Source of the DNA: an uncultured Clostridia bacterium
GTDB taxonomy: Bacteria; Bacillota; Clostridia; Oscillospirales; Acutalibacteraceae
Assembly: GCA_947629295.1 (NCBI GenBank)
Contig: CANRDH010000106.1
Span: forward strand, 1-5,785
Direction of reading: 5' to 3'
DNA length: 5,785 bases
Numbering within the stretch: position 1 is the first letter of the stretch; each line of letters starts with the position of its first letter. The notes beneath the pieces were generated by a model. The model made no database searches. It was not told the DNA's origin and saw nothing but the letters and a program-made list of their open reading frames with translations. Shown in pieces: positions 1 through 5,527 of the stretch. A program made the position numbers and the translations under genes.

Positions 1-72
1 TCGGCTAACAGTTCCTACTGCCAAGTCTGTAGTGGACTTTCACCACCAAGTAATAATGCGTGCCGAGCACAC
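1..72 (-). mobile_element. 5' end of a group II intron (probably class C), continuing past the window edge
   Basis: Read on the minus strand from base 72, the sequence starts GTGTGCTCGGCACGC, the GUGYG 5' end typical of group II introns. It continues with GGTGAAAGTCC and then CAGTAGGAACTGTTAGCC. These follow, in order and with similar spacing, the start of domain I in class C introns such as the Oceanobacillus iheyensis one (GUGUGCCCGGCA, GGGUGAGAGUCCC, CAGAAGUAACAGUUAGCC), compared from memory. The intron begins one base after a terminator stem-loop, and class C introns are known to insert just 3' of rho-independent terminators. Only 72 bases are present. The rest of the ribozyme and any reverse transcriptase/maturase gene lie outside, so completeness and activity cannot be judged. 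A small protein-coding reading of the plus strand here is less likely. Confidence 0.85.
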
Positions 73-116
73 AATATAAAAACAGCAGGTTTTGTTAAAC
101 TTGCTGTTTTTATATT
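73..116 (-). terminator. Rho-independent terminator of tmk and target of the intron insertion
   Basis: A perfect 15-bp inverted repeat (73-87 with 102-116) extends inwards by a G:U pair and further pairs to a tetraloop near 93-96. The core arms are ACAGCA and TGCTGT, bordered by A and T tracts, so it could stop transcription from either side. It starts 18 bases after the tmk stop codon. On the minus strand the T-rich arm ends TTTTTATATT and the group II intron starts at the next base, so TATATT may be part of the intron's target (IBS1-like) sequence; that last point is inference. Confidence 0.88.
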
Positions 117-133
117 TTTATTGTGTGTTTTTG

Positions 134-754
134 TTATGTTAGATCATTATAAATCCGCAATATATCTGACGATACCTCAGATATCTCTCTTGCAGCATTA
201 ACAATTTTAATATTATCGCGATCACCCAATCTGTCAAAAATCTCAAAAAAGCGATGTCGGATTTTTTCCTGAATTGTTTTATTTTCGTATATTTCCCTGC
301 TGAAACGATTTTTTTCTATCCTCTCATCACAACTGTCAATATCAACATCGAGGAAAATACATAGGTCGGGGCGCGTTATCTCACTACATCCGAGATTTAT
401 CTCCATTACCCAATCAAGGTCCGCATCTATTCCCTGATAGGCGAATGAGGAATAGTAATATCTGTCGCAGACAACATCTATTCCCTTCTCAAGAAACTGC
501 GATATTCCTTTTTTGGGATTGACATTATGAAATATCCTGTCCGCAAGGAAAAGCGCAGACATCTCATATGCTCCGCGCTGTGTAAAACCACCGAGGGCGT
601 CCCTTATCATTCCGCCGATTGATGATTCGGTAGGTTCTGCGGTCTGATATACCCTTCTTCCCCGTCTTTTCATTTCTTCAACAAGGAGTTTTATCTGCGT
701 TCCCTTGCCCGCACCGTCGATTCCCTCAAATACTATGAATTTTCCCTTTTCCAT
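134..754 (-). CDS. tmk: Thymidylate kinase (dTMP kinase, EC 2.7.4.9)
   Basis: Phosphorylates dTMP to dTDP with ATP in the cytoplasm, a step both the de novo and salvage routes to dTTP depend on. Numbering from the chosen ATG (206 residues, usual length), the P-loop is FEGIDGAGKGTQ at 9-20. The EPT motif at 40-42, ADR at 71-73 and DRYYYSSFAYQG at 97-108 form the dTMP-binding and catalytic region. RPDLCIFLD is at 128-136 and the lid NRFSREIYE at 149-157. A glycine in the P-loop with arginines in the lid fits the bacterial type. An in-frame TTG at 760 would add two residues, but the purine-rich AAAAGAG element sits only one base before it and about seven bases before the ATG, so ATG at 754 is preferred. 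The gene follows pckA on the same strand, separated by a repeat copy, and ends in a strong terminator. No convincing promoter of its own was found. Confidence 0.95.
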   Translation of the reverse strand: MEKGKFIVFEGIDGAGKGTQIKLLVEEMKRRGRRVYQTAEPTESSIGGMIRDALGGFTQRGAYEMSALFLADRIFHNVNPKKGISQFLEKGIDVVCDRYYYSSFAYQGIDADLDWVMEINLGCSEITRPDLCIFLDVDIDSCDERIEKNRFSREIYENKTIQEKIRHRFFEIFDRLGDRDNIKIVNAAREISEVSSDILRIYNDLT

Positions 755-810
755 AATCAAACTCTTTTCTGCCGATTATAATATTCCCCTAAAGCGTGAT
801 TACTGTTATT

Positions 811-824
811 GCGGGGTGCCCCGC
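811..824. repeat. GC-rich palindrome at the end of the dispersed repeat copy
   Basis: GCGGGG and CCCCGC form a perfect 6-bp stem around TG. It occupies the same place in the element as the hairpin CCGGCG-GCA-CGCCGG of the tandem units (4892-4906, 5104-5118), but with a different stem sequence. Kept pairing with changed bases suggests that the hairpin itself matters. Confidence 0.65.
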
Positions 825-919
825 CATTAATTCGTAACTAATTCACTCAGGTTGGTTAATCTATGACTCGACCATAAATTTATTCGATAGACAGCAATAA
901 ATTTATCATATACAGCAAC

Positions 920-943
920 AGAGCGGCTCCGGGGAGCCGCTCT
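920..943 (-). repeat. Strong stem-loop just after the pckA stop codon
   Basis: AGAGCGGCTCC and GGAGCCGCTCT form a perfect 11-bp stem with a minimal loop. It is the internal hairpin of the repeat family and lies about 28 bases downstream of the pckA stop on the minus strand. It could protect or define the 3' end of pckA mRNA. No T tract follows (TGTTGCTGTATAT), so it is not a typical intrinsic terminator, and read-through into tmk is possible. Confidence 0.6.
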
Positions 944-970
944 CGATACTTTATACGCCACGCCGCCGAC

Positions 971-2665
971 TTAAGATAACTCGTCGACTAACTTTTGGAG
1001 GGCTGCAAGTGCTTCCTCGGGAAGTGCATCATAGCCACCCTTCTTCTCTGAGAAGCCCTTTACTGCATTAACACGGTTCTGCATTGCATTTTTGAGTGCA
1101 GCCTTGTAATCAGCATCATTGAGGTCAGGCTCAAAACCATCCCAGTGAAGTATTTCGACATCCTCGAACGGACCCCATTTTTCAAACTTCGCAGTACCCT
1201 CAACAATTGCTTCAAGAACACCAAGCGTGTCCTCCTTCTGTACCTTCTTGCCCATGAAATCGCCTGTGTTTACAATATAGCAAGCAACATCCTTCTCCGC
1301 AACCAACTTCTTGAATTTCTCATAATCGTGTACAAGCGGATATGTTCTGAACGGGTTAGCATAAGGAACAATACGAAGTGCATTCATATCCGTGCCTGCT
1401 GCAACACGCTCTGCAGTTGATGTCTTTGTTGCAAGAGTTGCACCCATTACGGAAGCAAGAGCCGCACCCTTGAGCTTTACGCAAGGCGGAATTGTTGGAT
1501 CCTTCATGATCCAGATTATAGAATTAACAGGTGAATCAATTTTGTCAACTCTGTTCGGTGACCAGAGCTTTGACTTGATTGCACGGCCGTTGCCGTTTCT
1601 GATATCCTCAGTTACAAGCTGAATCTTGCCCTCTGAATCCCTTGTTGCAGAACAGTTCTGAACGCTGAGCAGATATTTATTATCCGGGCAGCCTGTAGGA
1701 TAATCGGCAGTCTTATCGAAATATGACGGCTCAAGAGCGACAGATGCACAGGTATCTGTATTTATGATAAATGCATCATCATGAAGAACCGTGATATTCG
1801 GGTATTTATTATCATGCTTAGCGTGTGTAAGGGTTGACTTACCTGAGCCTGAAAGACCAAACACAGAAGCAACATACTTACTTCCGTCGGCAAGTGTGTA
1901 CTCCTTCTGACCGCCGTGGCAGGAAGCATAACCGTTACGGTTAGCTATAGCCCAAGCAATCGTAAGCGTACCTTTCTTATGCTCGCCGAAATATTTCATG
2001 CCGAGAATAGCGGCACAGTTATTATCGGTATCAAAATAACAGCAGGTAAGGTCATCACTAAGACAGCTGTAATCAACATCCGGTGACGGTGTGGGCGTCC
2101 ACTGCGGATCTGAGAAAATATAGATATCCGGCTCGTTTCCGCCGCCTACCGGCTGTGAGTTCTTATACATTTCACAATACTTATCATTGATATACTGGAA
2201 GTTAAGCAACCAGTTATACATGATATTTTCCTCACCCTCCGGAATAAGCAGGTGAGCCTTTACCATAAATTCGGGGTCAAGTCCGATATAAGCCGTTGCA
2301 TGATAGAGCTTTCTGAAACGTGTCTTATACACTGCATCCATAACTACCTTATCGAGCTTTGTATCGTCAACACCGGGTTCGCCCTTTATACGTCTTGCAG
2401 CGGCATATCTGCCTGTTACTGCACCGTCATTGAAAAGAAGAACCTTTGCATCCTCGGGAAGTCCTATCTCGGGTCCCTTATAGACGGGCATATCGGTAAC
2501 CACCGTACCGGGAGAATTTTTAGCAAGATTATAAGCCTCTTCAAGTGAAGTAACCTCTACCACATTATTGCCGTAGAAAGCACCCTCAATGATCGAACGT
2601 GTTTTTGAAAAACCGACTTTTCCTTTTCCTATTTCGTTTATAGGATAATAAGCTTTTGTTGACAT
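971..2665 (-). CDS. pckA: Phosphoenolpyruvate carboxykinase (ATP), EC 4.1.1.49
   Basis: Interconverts oxaloacetate plus ATP with phosphoenolpyruvate, CO2 and ADP. In fermentative anaerobes it may run in either direction, as gluconeogenesis or CO2 fixation towards oxaloacetate and succinate; direction is not visible here. Numbering from the chosen ATG (564 residues), MKYFGEHKKG at 223-232 matches the metal-binding lysine region of E. coli PckA. The histidine of SCHGGQKE, about residue 250, matches the second metal ligand. FGLSGSGKSTLT at 269-280 is the P-loop, and HDDAF at 295-299 replaces the usual GDDEHGW kinase-2 segment. KLWSPNR at 366-372 and CYIVNTGDFMGKK near the C terminus are also present. 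It is somewhat longer than the 540-residue E. coli enzyme and belongs to a divergent clostridial-looking branch. The reading frame stays open to 2713, but AGGAGG lies nine bases before ATG 2665, which decides the start. The last residues are followed at once by a repeat copy. Confidence 0.95.
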   Translation of the reverse strand: MSTKAYYPINEIGKGKVGFSKTRSIIEGAFYGNNVVEVTSLEEAYNLAKNSPGTVVTDMPVYKGPEIGLPEDAKVLLFNDGAVTGRYAAARRIKGEPGVDDTKLDKVVMDAVYKTRFRKLYHATAYIGLDPEFMVKAHLLIPEGEENIMYNWLLNFQYINDKYCEMYKNSQPVGGGNEPDIYIFSDPQWTPTPSPDVDYSCLSDDLTCCYFDTDNNCAAILGMKYFGEHKKGTLTIAWAIANRNGYASCHGGQKEYTLADGSKYVASVFGLSGSGKSTLTHAKHDNKYPNITVLHDDAFIINTDTCASVALEPSYFDKTADYPTGCPDNKYLLSVQNCSATRDSEGKIQLVTEDIRNGNGRAIKSKLWSPNRVDKIDSPVNSIIWIMKDPTIPPCVKLKGAALASVMGATLATKTSTAERVAAGTDMNALRIVPYANPFRTYPLVHDYEKFKKLVAEKDVACYIVNTGDFMGKKVQKEDTLGVLEAIVEGTAKFEKWGPFEDVEILHWDGFEPDLNDADYKAALKNAMQNRVNAVKGFSEKKGGYDALPEEALAALQKLVDELS

Positions 2666-2689
2666 ATATCGCAGCCTCCTATTTTTTAT

Positions 2690-2719
2690 CCGAAAATGCA
2701 TAATTTTCCTCATTTTCGG
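2690..2719 (-). promoter_or_regulatory. Inverted repeat in the pckA leader
   Basis: CCGAAAATG (2690-2698) and CATTTTCGG (2711-2719) are perfect 9-bp arms around a 12-base loop. They lie between the predicted transcription start, about 2721-2723, and the AGGAGG site at 2675-2680. In RNA this would be a 5'-terminal stem-loop; in DNA it could be an operator for a dimeric repressor just downstream of the -10 box. The sequence cannot tell these apart, and no known operator consensus was recognised. Confidence 0.55.
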
Positions 2720-2728
2720 TCAATATAT

Positions 2729-2757
2729 ATTCTACTTCATAATAAAGTAGTTGTCAA
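2729..2757 (-). promoter_or_regulatory. Sigma-A type promoter of pckA
   Basis: On the minus strand TTGACA (2757-2752) is a perfect -35 box and TAGAAT (2734-2729) is one base from TATAAT, with 17 bases between. The leader to the ATG would be about 55 bases. Upstream are A/T tracts, including a seven-A/seven-T dyad around CCTG at 2770-2787, which could act as an UP-like or bent region. AATTATCCG, or its complement, occurs at 2844-2852 and 2760-2768, and TTATCCG at 2686-2692; these may be regulator contacts. Confidence 0.8.
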
Positions 2758-2812
2758 GCCGGATAATTCAAAAAAACCTGTTTTTTTAAAATAAAATGCA
2801 ATTTTCGATTTC

Positions 2813-2868
2813 AAATTATTCAAAAACAACAGATTATAAAGAAAATTATCCGCAAAATCGAATAATTT
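2813..2868. repeat. Inverted repeat in the AT-rich spacer upstream of pckA
   Basis: AAATTATTC (2813-2821) and GAATAATTT (2860-2868) are exact 9-bp complements 38 bases apart, in very AT-rich DNA between pckA and the next gene upstream. Arms this rich in A and T can arise by chance, so this is listed mainly to describe the spacer. Confidence 0.3.
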
Positions 2869-2902
2869 GTCTATTGCTTATTCATTTTTATATAACAAAA
2901 AG

Positions 2903-2930
2903 AAATATCTAATTAATTCTTGAGATATTT
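2903..2930 (-). terminator. Possible weak terminator after the queA-linked gene
   Basis: AAATATCT and AGATATTT (2903-2910, 2923-2930) are exact 8-bp arms that span the stop codon at 2913-2915. On the minus strand the second arm is followed by CTTTTTG. The stem has only two G/C pairs, so termination may be inefficient; it is nevertheless the only candidate end of the queA unit before the pckA promoter. Confidence 0.4.
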
Positions 2931-3476
2931 CCCGAAGCCGAGAGCGTCAAAATCACCTCGTGTAAGCCTGTGGTACGAGGCATGATCCTCATCAAGATCT
3001 ATACAGTACATGAATTCGTCAGGTTTACCGTCCGTAAAATAAACCACATAATTAAACTCATCATTATCAACACCGATACATTCCACTCTGTCACTGTATT
3101 TATGAAAAACGCTGAGAATATCCTCTATCACCGGGGGATCAATTCTGCGGAACAGATCAACAAACTCCTTAAGAAATTGATCAATCTCTATATTTTTATG
3201 AATATAGGTTACCCCTCTCTCCGGTACGGTCAGATAAAATTTTCCTTCAAACATTTCAACCTTGATATCCCCAAGTTCATCCTCAACAAGTCCGCAGAAT
3301 TTATTTAGCAAAGCGATCATTTCTTTTTCATCGCAGTCTGTTCCCAAATGTCTGTTAAGTGAATCAAGCGGATAATTAAGTCCGACAGAATTAGGTGTAT
3401 AGCCTACCTTTATCTCATTTTCCTTTATAACGTAAATCATATTATTTTTTAAGGCGTCATAGTTTACTTCAGACAT
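2913..3476 (-). CDS. Conserved hypothetical protein (perhaps DUF3877-like), coupled to queA
   Basis: Function unknown. The product has 187 residues from the chosen start, is acidic and soluble-looking, with no signal peptide or membrane segment. The N-terminal part, with IKVGYTPNSVGLNYPLDSLN then LGT and an EM..LL pattern, reminds me of the uncharacterised clostridial family DUF3877; this is from memory, unsearched. The C-terminal third, FNYVVYFTDGKPDEFMYCID, looks like beta strands, and I see no catalytic motif. The frame is open from an ATG at 3494 that overlaps the queA stop as ATGA. AGGGAG at 3491-3486 is nine bases before the ATG at 3476 and too close to the in-frame ATG at 3482, so 3476 is preferred. 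That places the start 14 bases after queA, implying joint transcription and probable translational coupling. A role in tRNA modification is not implied by adjacency alone. Confidence 0.8.
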   Translation of the reverse strand: MSEVNYDALKNNMIYVIKENEIKVGYTPNSVGLNYPLDSLNRHLGTDCDEKEMIALLNKFCGLVEDELGDIKVEMFEGKFYLTVPERGVTYIHKNIEIDQFLKEFVDLFRRIDPPVIEDILSVFHKYSDRVECIGVDNDEFNYVVYFTDGKPDEFMYCIDLDEDHASYHRLTRGDFDALGFGKYLKN

Positions 3477-3490
3477 AATCATATACTCCC

Positions 3491-4516
3491 TCATAATACA
3501 GCCATACTGTCACCGAAGCTGAAAAATCTGTATTTTTCTTCAACGGCGGTTTTGTATGCATTCATAATATTATCATACCCTGCAAAAGCAGAAACAAGCA
3601 TGATAAGCGTACTTTCGGGAAGGTGAAAATTTGTTATAAGTCCGTCAAGGACCTCAAATTTAAAGCCGGGATAGATAAAAATATCCGTCCACCCCTCCGA
3701 GGCGCATATTTTCCCCTCTTTTTTTGCAACTGTTTCAAGTGTACGGCAGCTTGTTGTACCGACGGAAATTACTCTGCCACCGTTTTTCTTTGTTTCGTTT
3801 ATAAGGTCTGCTGTTTCCCGCGGAAGCTCATAATGCTCCGAATGCATATGGTGTTTTGTAATGTCGTCGGCCTTTACCGGTCGGAATGTACCGAGGCCCA
3901 CATGAAGGGTCACAAAGCCTATTTTAACACCCTTTTCTTTTATTTTTGCAAGAAGCTCCTTTGTAAAGTGAAGTCCGGCAGTAGGTGCGGCAGCCGAGCC
4001 TGTTTCACGGCTGTATACGGTCTGGTAGCGTTCCTTATCCTTAAGCTTCTCATGAATGTATGGCGGCAACGGCATTTGTCCGAGCTTATCAAGCACCTCG
4101 TAGAAATTGCCCTCACATTCAAAATCCACTATACGGCTGCCATCATCCGTTATATCGGCAACAGTGCAGCGCATAAGTCCGTCACCAAAAATAAAGTGTG
4201 CGCCGAGCTTTGCCTTTTTCCCCGGCTTGACAAGTGTTTCCCAGCGTTTACTTTCTATATGACGTAGCAGGAGAAACTCCACATTTGCACCTGTGCCCTC
4301 TTTTACTCCGTATATCCTTGCAGGAAGCACACGGGAATCATTGAGGATAAGGCAATCCCCCTCATTAAGGTAATCTATAATATTATAGAAATGCTTATGC
4401 TCAAGCTCTCCTGTTTGTTTATTCATAACGAGCATACGTGAGCTGTCACGGGGTTCAACGGGAGTCTGAGCGATAAGCTCCTCCGGCAGTTCATAATAAA
4501 AATCAGAAGTTTTCAT
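3491..4516 (-). CDS. queA: S-adenosylmethionine:tRNA ribosyltransferase-isomerase
   Basis: Transfers and isomerises the ribosyl part of S-adenosylmethionine onto preQ1 at the wobble position of GUN-anticodon tRNAs, giving epoxyqueuosine, the penultimate step to queuosine. The product is full length at 341 residues. Family blocks occur in order: MKTSDFYYELPEELIAQTP at 1-19, LNDSRVLPARIYG at 58-70, GSAAAPTAGLHFT at 173-185, LHVGLGTFRPV at 204-214 and HSEHYELP at 225-232. Next come VGTTSCRTLE at 252-261, TDIFIYPG at 277-284, TNFHLPESTLIMLVSAF at 295-311 and YRFFSFGDSM at 329-338. AAGGAT at 4529-4524, seven bases before ATG, supports the start. In many Firmicutes queA is next to tgt or ruvB; here it is instead followed by a hypothetical gene and preceded by a repeat block, so the usual neighbours are absent. 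Confidence 0.97.
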   Translation of the reverse strand: MKTSDFYYELPEELIAQTPVEPRDSSRMLVMNKQTGELEHKHFYNIIDYLNEGDCLILNDSRVLPARIYGVKEGTGANVEFLLLRHIESKRWETLVKPGKKAKLGAHFIFGDGLMRCTVADITDDGSRIVDFECEGNFYEVLDKLGQMPLPPYIHEKLKDKERYQTVYSRETGSAAAPTAGLHFTKELLAKIKEKGVKIGFVTLHVGLGTFRPVKADDITKHHMHSEHYELPRETADLINETKKNGGRVISVGTTSCRTLETVAKKEGKICASEGWTDIFIYPGFKFEVLDGLITNFHLPESTLIMLVSAFAGYDNIMNAYKTAVEEKYRFFSFGDSMAVL

Positions 4517-4550
4517 CCAAATTATCCTTTCCTTTTTTCATACTCCCTAA

Positions 4551-4579
4551 ATTATACTAATTATCCCCCAAAAAATCAA
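4551..4579 (-). promoter_or_regulatory. Sigma-A type promoter of queA, abutting the repeat block
   Basis: On the minus strand TTGATT (4579-4574) and the perfect -10 box TATAAT (4556-4551) are 17 bases apart. The start would fall near 4544, giving a leader of about 28 bases with AAGGAT before the ATG. The -35 box ends at 4579 and the first GC-rich 36-bp unit begins at 4580, so everything upstream of the core promoter is repeat sequence. No preQ1 riboswitch is visible in the short leader. Confidence 0.75.
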
Positions 4580-4697
4580 GCGGTGTGCCGCCGCTGTCCA
4601 GTCGCGTTTCGCGGCGTGTCGCCGCTCCCAATTCGCGTTTTCGCTCGCGGCGTGCCGCCGCTGTCCAGTCGCGTTTTCGCTCGCGGCGTGCCGCCGC
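4580..4697. repeat. 36-bp GC-rich palindromic tandem repeat, three units plus a partial fourth
   Basis: Units are 4580-4610 (31 bp, lacking about five bases), 4611-4646 and 4647-4682 (36 bp each), then a 15-base partial unit at 4683-4697 that runs into the 212-bp repeat. Each unit opens with GCGGCG-TGC-CGCCGC, a 6-bp hairpin, or a variant that keeps pairing: loop TGT in unit 2 and a G:T pair in unit 1. The rest reads CTGTCCAGTCGCG then TTTTCGCTC, with unit 2 differing in the middle. Open reading frames across it translate to arginine-rich repeats with no family resemblance, so it is treated as non-coding. Confidence 0.85.
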
Positions 4698-4907
4698 ATT
4701 CGCTCTGTATCTGTTGTTAAGTACCCTCACGCGGCATAAATTTGCCTGACGGTGTGGTATAGAAAGTATCGAGAGCGGCTCCCCGAAGCCGCTCCGCAAT
4801 CATATATGACGATCTTATCGCTTGTTTATTAAGTAAATTTATTGTCGAGCCACAGATTAATTAACCTAAGTGAAGTAGTTACGGCTTGACACCGGCGGCA
4901 CGCCGGC
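4696..4907 (+). repeat. 212-bp tandem repeat, unit 1
   Basis: The unit opens GCATTCGCTCTGTATCTG and ends in a GC-rich palindrome. Internal pairings: TACC and GGTA flank a small stem GGCA/TGCC near 4732-4746; GAGCGGCT/AGCCGCTC (4773-4780, 4787-4794) makes a hairpin with loop CCCCGA; CGAT-CTT-ATCG follows near 4810; and CCGGCG-GCA-CGCCGG is at 4892-4906. There is no start codon, ribosome binding site or conserved protein. It could be a structured RNA, a MITE-like element or a protein-binding array. Orientation is arbitrary; it is called plus because the copy near pckA reads the same way on the minus strand. Confidence 0.9.
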
Positions 4908-5119
4908 GCATTCGCTCTGTATCTGTTGTTAAGTACCCTCACGCGGCATAAATTTGCCTGACGGTGTGGTATAGAAAGTATCGAGAGCGGCTCCCCGAAG
5001 CCGCTCCGCAATCATATATGACGATCTTATCGCTTGTTTATTAAGTAAATTTATTGTCGAGCCACAGATTAATTAACCTAAGTGAAGTAGTTACGGCTTG
5101 ACACCGGCGGCACGCCGGC
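4908..5119 (+). repeat. 212-bp tandem repeat, unit 2 (apparently identical to unit 1)
   Basis: Reading base by base I find no difference from unit 1 across all 212 positions. The GAGCGGCT hairpin is at 4985-5006 and the closing GC palindrome at 5104-5118. Identity over 212 non-coding bases points to very recent duplication or gene conversion, or to an assembly effect. Confidence 0.9.
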
Positions 5120-5288
5120 GCATTCGCTCTGTATCTGTTGTTAAGTACCCTCACACGGCATAAATTTGCCTGACGGTGTGGTGTAGAAAGTATCGAGAGC
5201 GGCTCCCCAAAGCCGCTCCACAGTCATATATGACGATCTTATCGCTTTTTTTAAGTAAATTTATTGTCGAGCCACAGATTAATTAACC
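5120..5288 (+). repeat. 212-bp tandem repeat, unit 3 (diverged, cut short)
   Basis: Matches the first 171 bases of unit 1, then stops at ATTAATTAACC, where acetyltransferase coding sequence begins. It differs by about five substitutions plus a net two-base deletion in the T-rich segment near 5246. The hairpin stem at 5197-5218 is unchanged and the substitutions near it fall in the loop (CCCCAA) or outside the stem. In the TACC/GGTA pairing a change leaves a T:G pair. The closing GC palindrome is absent. Confidence 0.85.
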
Positions 5289-5509
5289 TTTTCTATAATG
5301 GACATTCCGCTTGTCCCAATTATCGTTCCATTATCCAACGCTATCCATGAAACGAATGTATCATCGGCCATATGACGATGATAATAATCCTTCAACGCAG
5401 GCGTAAGATCGATTTCTTCTTTTGCGCCTTCTTCCCGAAGCTGCTCGATCCGCATTTTAATAAAAAGGTCGAGCTCCTGTTCTGTCAATTTCCGGTAAGT
5501 AATATTCAT
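5279..5509 (-). pseudogene. GNAT-family N-acetyltransferase, 3'-truncated by the repeat array
   Basis: The 76-residue product, MNITYRKLTEQELDLFIKMR onward, has the N-terminal half of a GNAT fold. There is a first beta strand, two helices (a charged ..EQLREEGAKEEIDL.. linker), then the strands VSWIALDNGTIIGTSGMSII. The motif A acetyl-CoA-binding segment (Q/RxxGxG/A) and the rest, roughly 70 or more residues in relatives, are missing. After GAA AAG the next codons GTT AAT TAA come from the end of repeat unit 3, so the stop is supplied by the repeat. GAGGTGAT is well spaced before ATG 5509; an upstream in-frame TTG at 5524 overlaps the RBS and is rejected. It was probably a small-molecule acetyltransferase; substrate unknown. 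It cannot bind acetyl-CoA normally and is likely non-functional. Confidence 0.75.
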
Positions 5510-5527
5510 ATGATCACCTCGCAAATC

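Larger units (their letters stand above)
811..965 (-). repeat. Diverged, inverted copy of the 212-bp repeat family, between pckA and tmk
   Basis: On the minus strand this resembles the right-hand three quarters of the units at 4696-5288. The best block, 833-882, differs from the reverse complement of 4834-4883 at 7 of 50 positions by eye. The GTATCGAGAGCGGCTCCCC segment is also shared, and order and spacing are kept. It begins about five bases after the pckA stop and ends in the GC-rich palindrome at 811-824. The left part of the unit is missing where pckA coding sequence ends. Its orientation is opposite to the tandem array: with the genes here, against them there. It encodes no protein. The left limit near 965 is approximate. 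Confidence 0.8.

Noticed and set aside
2..75. Plus-strand open frame reading ..LTVPTAKSVVDFHHQV.. as the tail of a protein
   Set aside because: The same bases match group II intron domain I on the minus strand, which explains them better; short peptides of this kind look like shadow translations of introns.
775..780. TATAAT upstream of tmk as its promoter
   Set aside because: No acceptable -35 at 16-18 bases, and transcription would begin at or inside the ribosome binding site.
1145..1622. Plus-strand frames opposite pckA, and similar ones opposite queA and the queA-linked gene
   Set aside because: They lie wholly within well-supported minus-strand genes and show no protein family features.
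4517..4550. preQ1 riboswitch in the queA leader
   Set aside because: The predicted leader is only about 28 bases, and I see no preQ1-type stem and A-rich tail.
4557..5011. Two minus-strand frames, both starting MRSGFGEPLSILSIPHRQ, as duplicated genes
   Set aside because: They are translations of the 212-bp and 36-bp repeats, with no ribosome binding site, arginine-rich low-complexity tails and no family resemblance.
4580..5288. CRISPR array
   Set aside because: The repeats are contiguous or 212 bp long, with no unique spacers between short repeats, and no cas gene is in the window.
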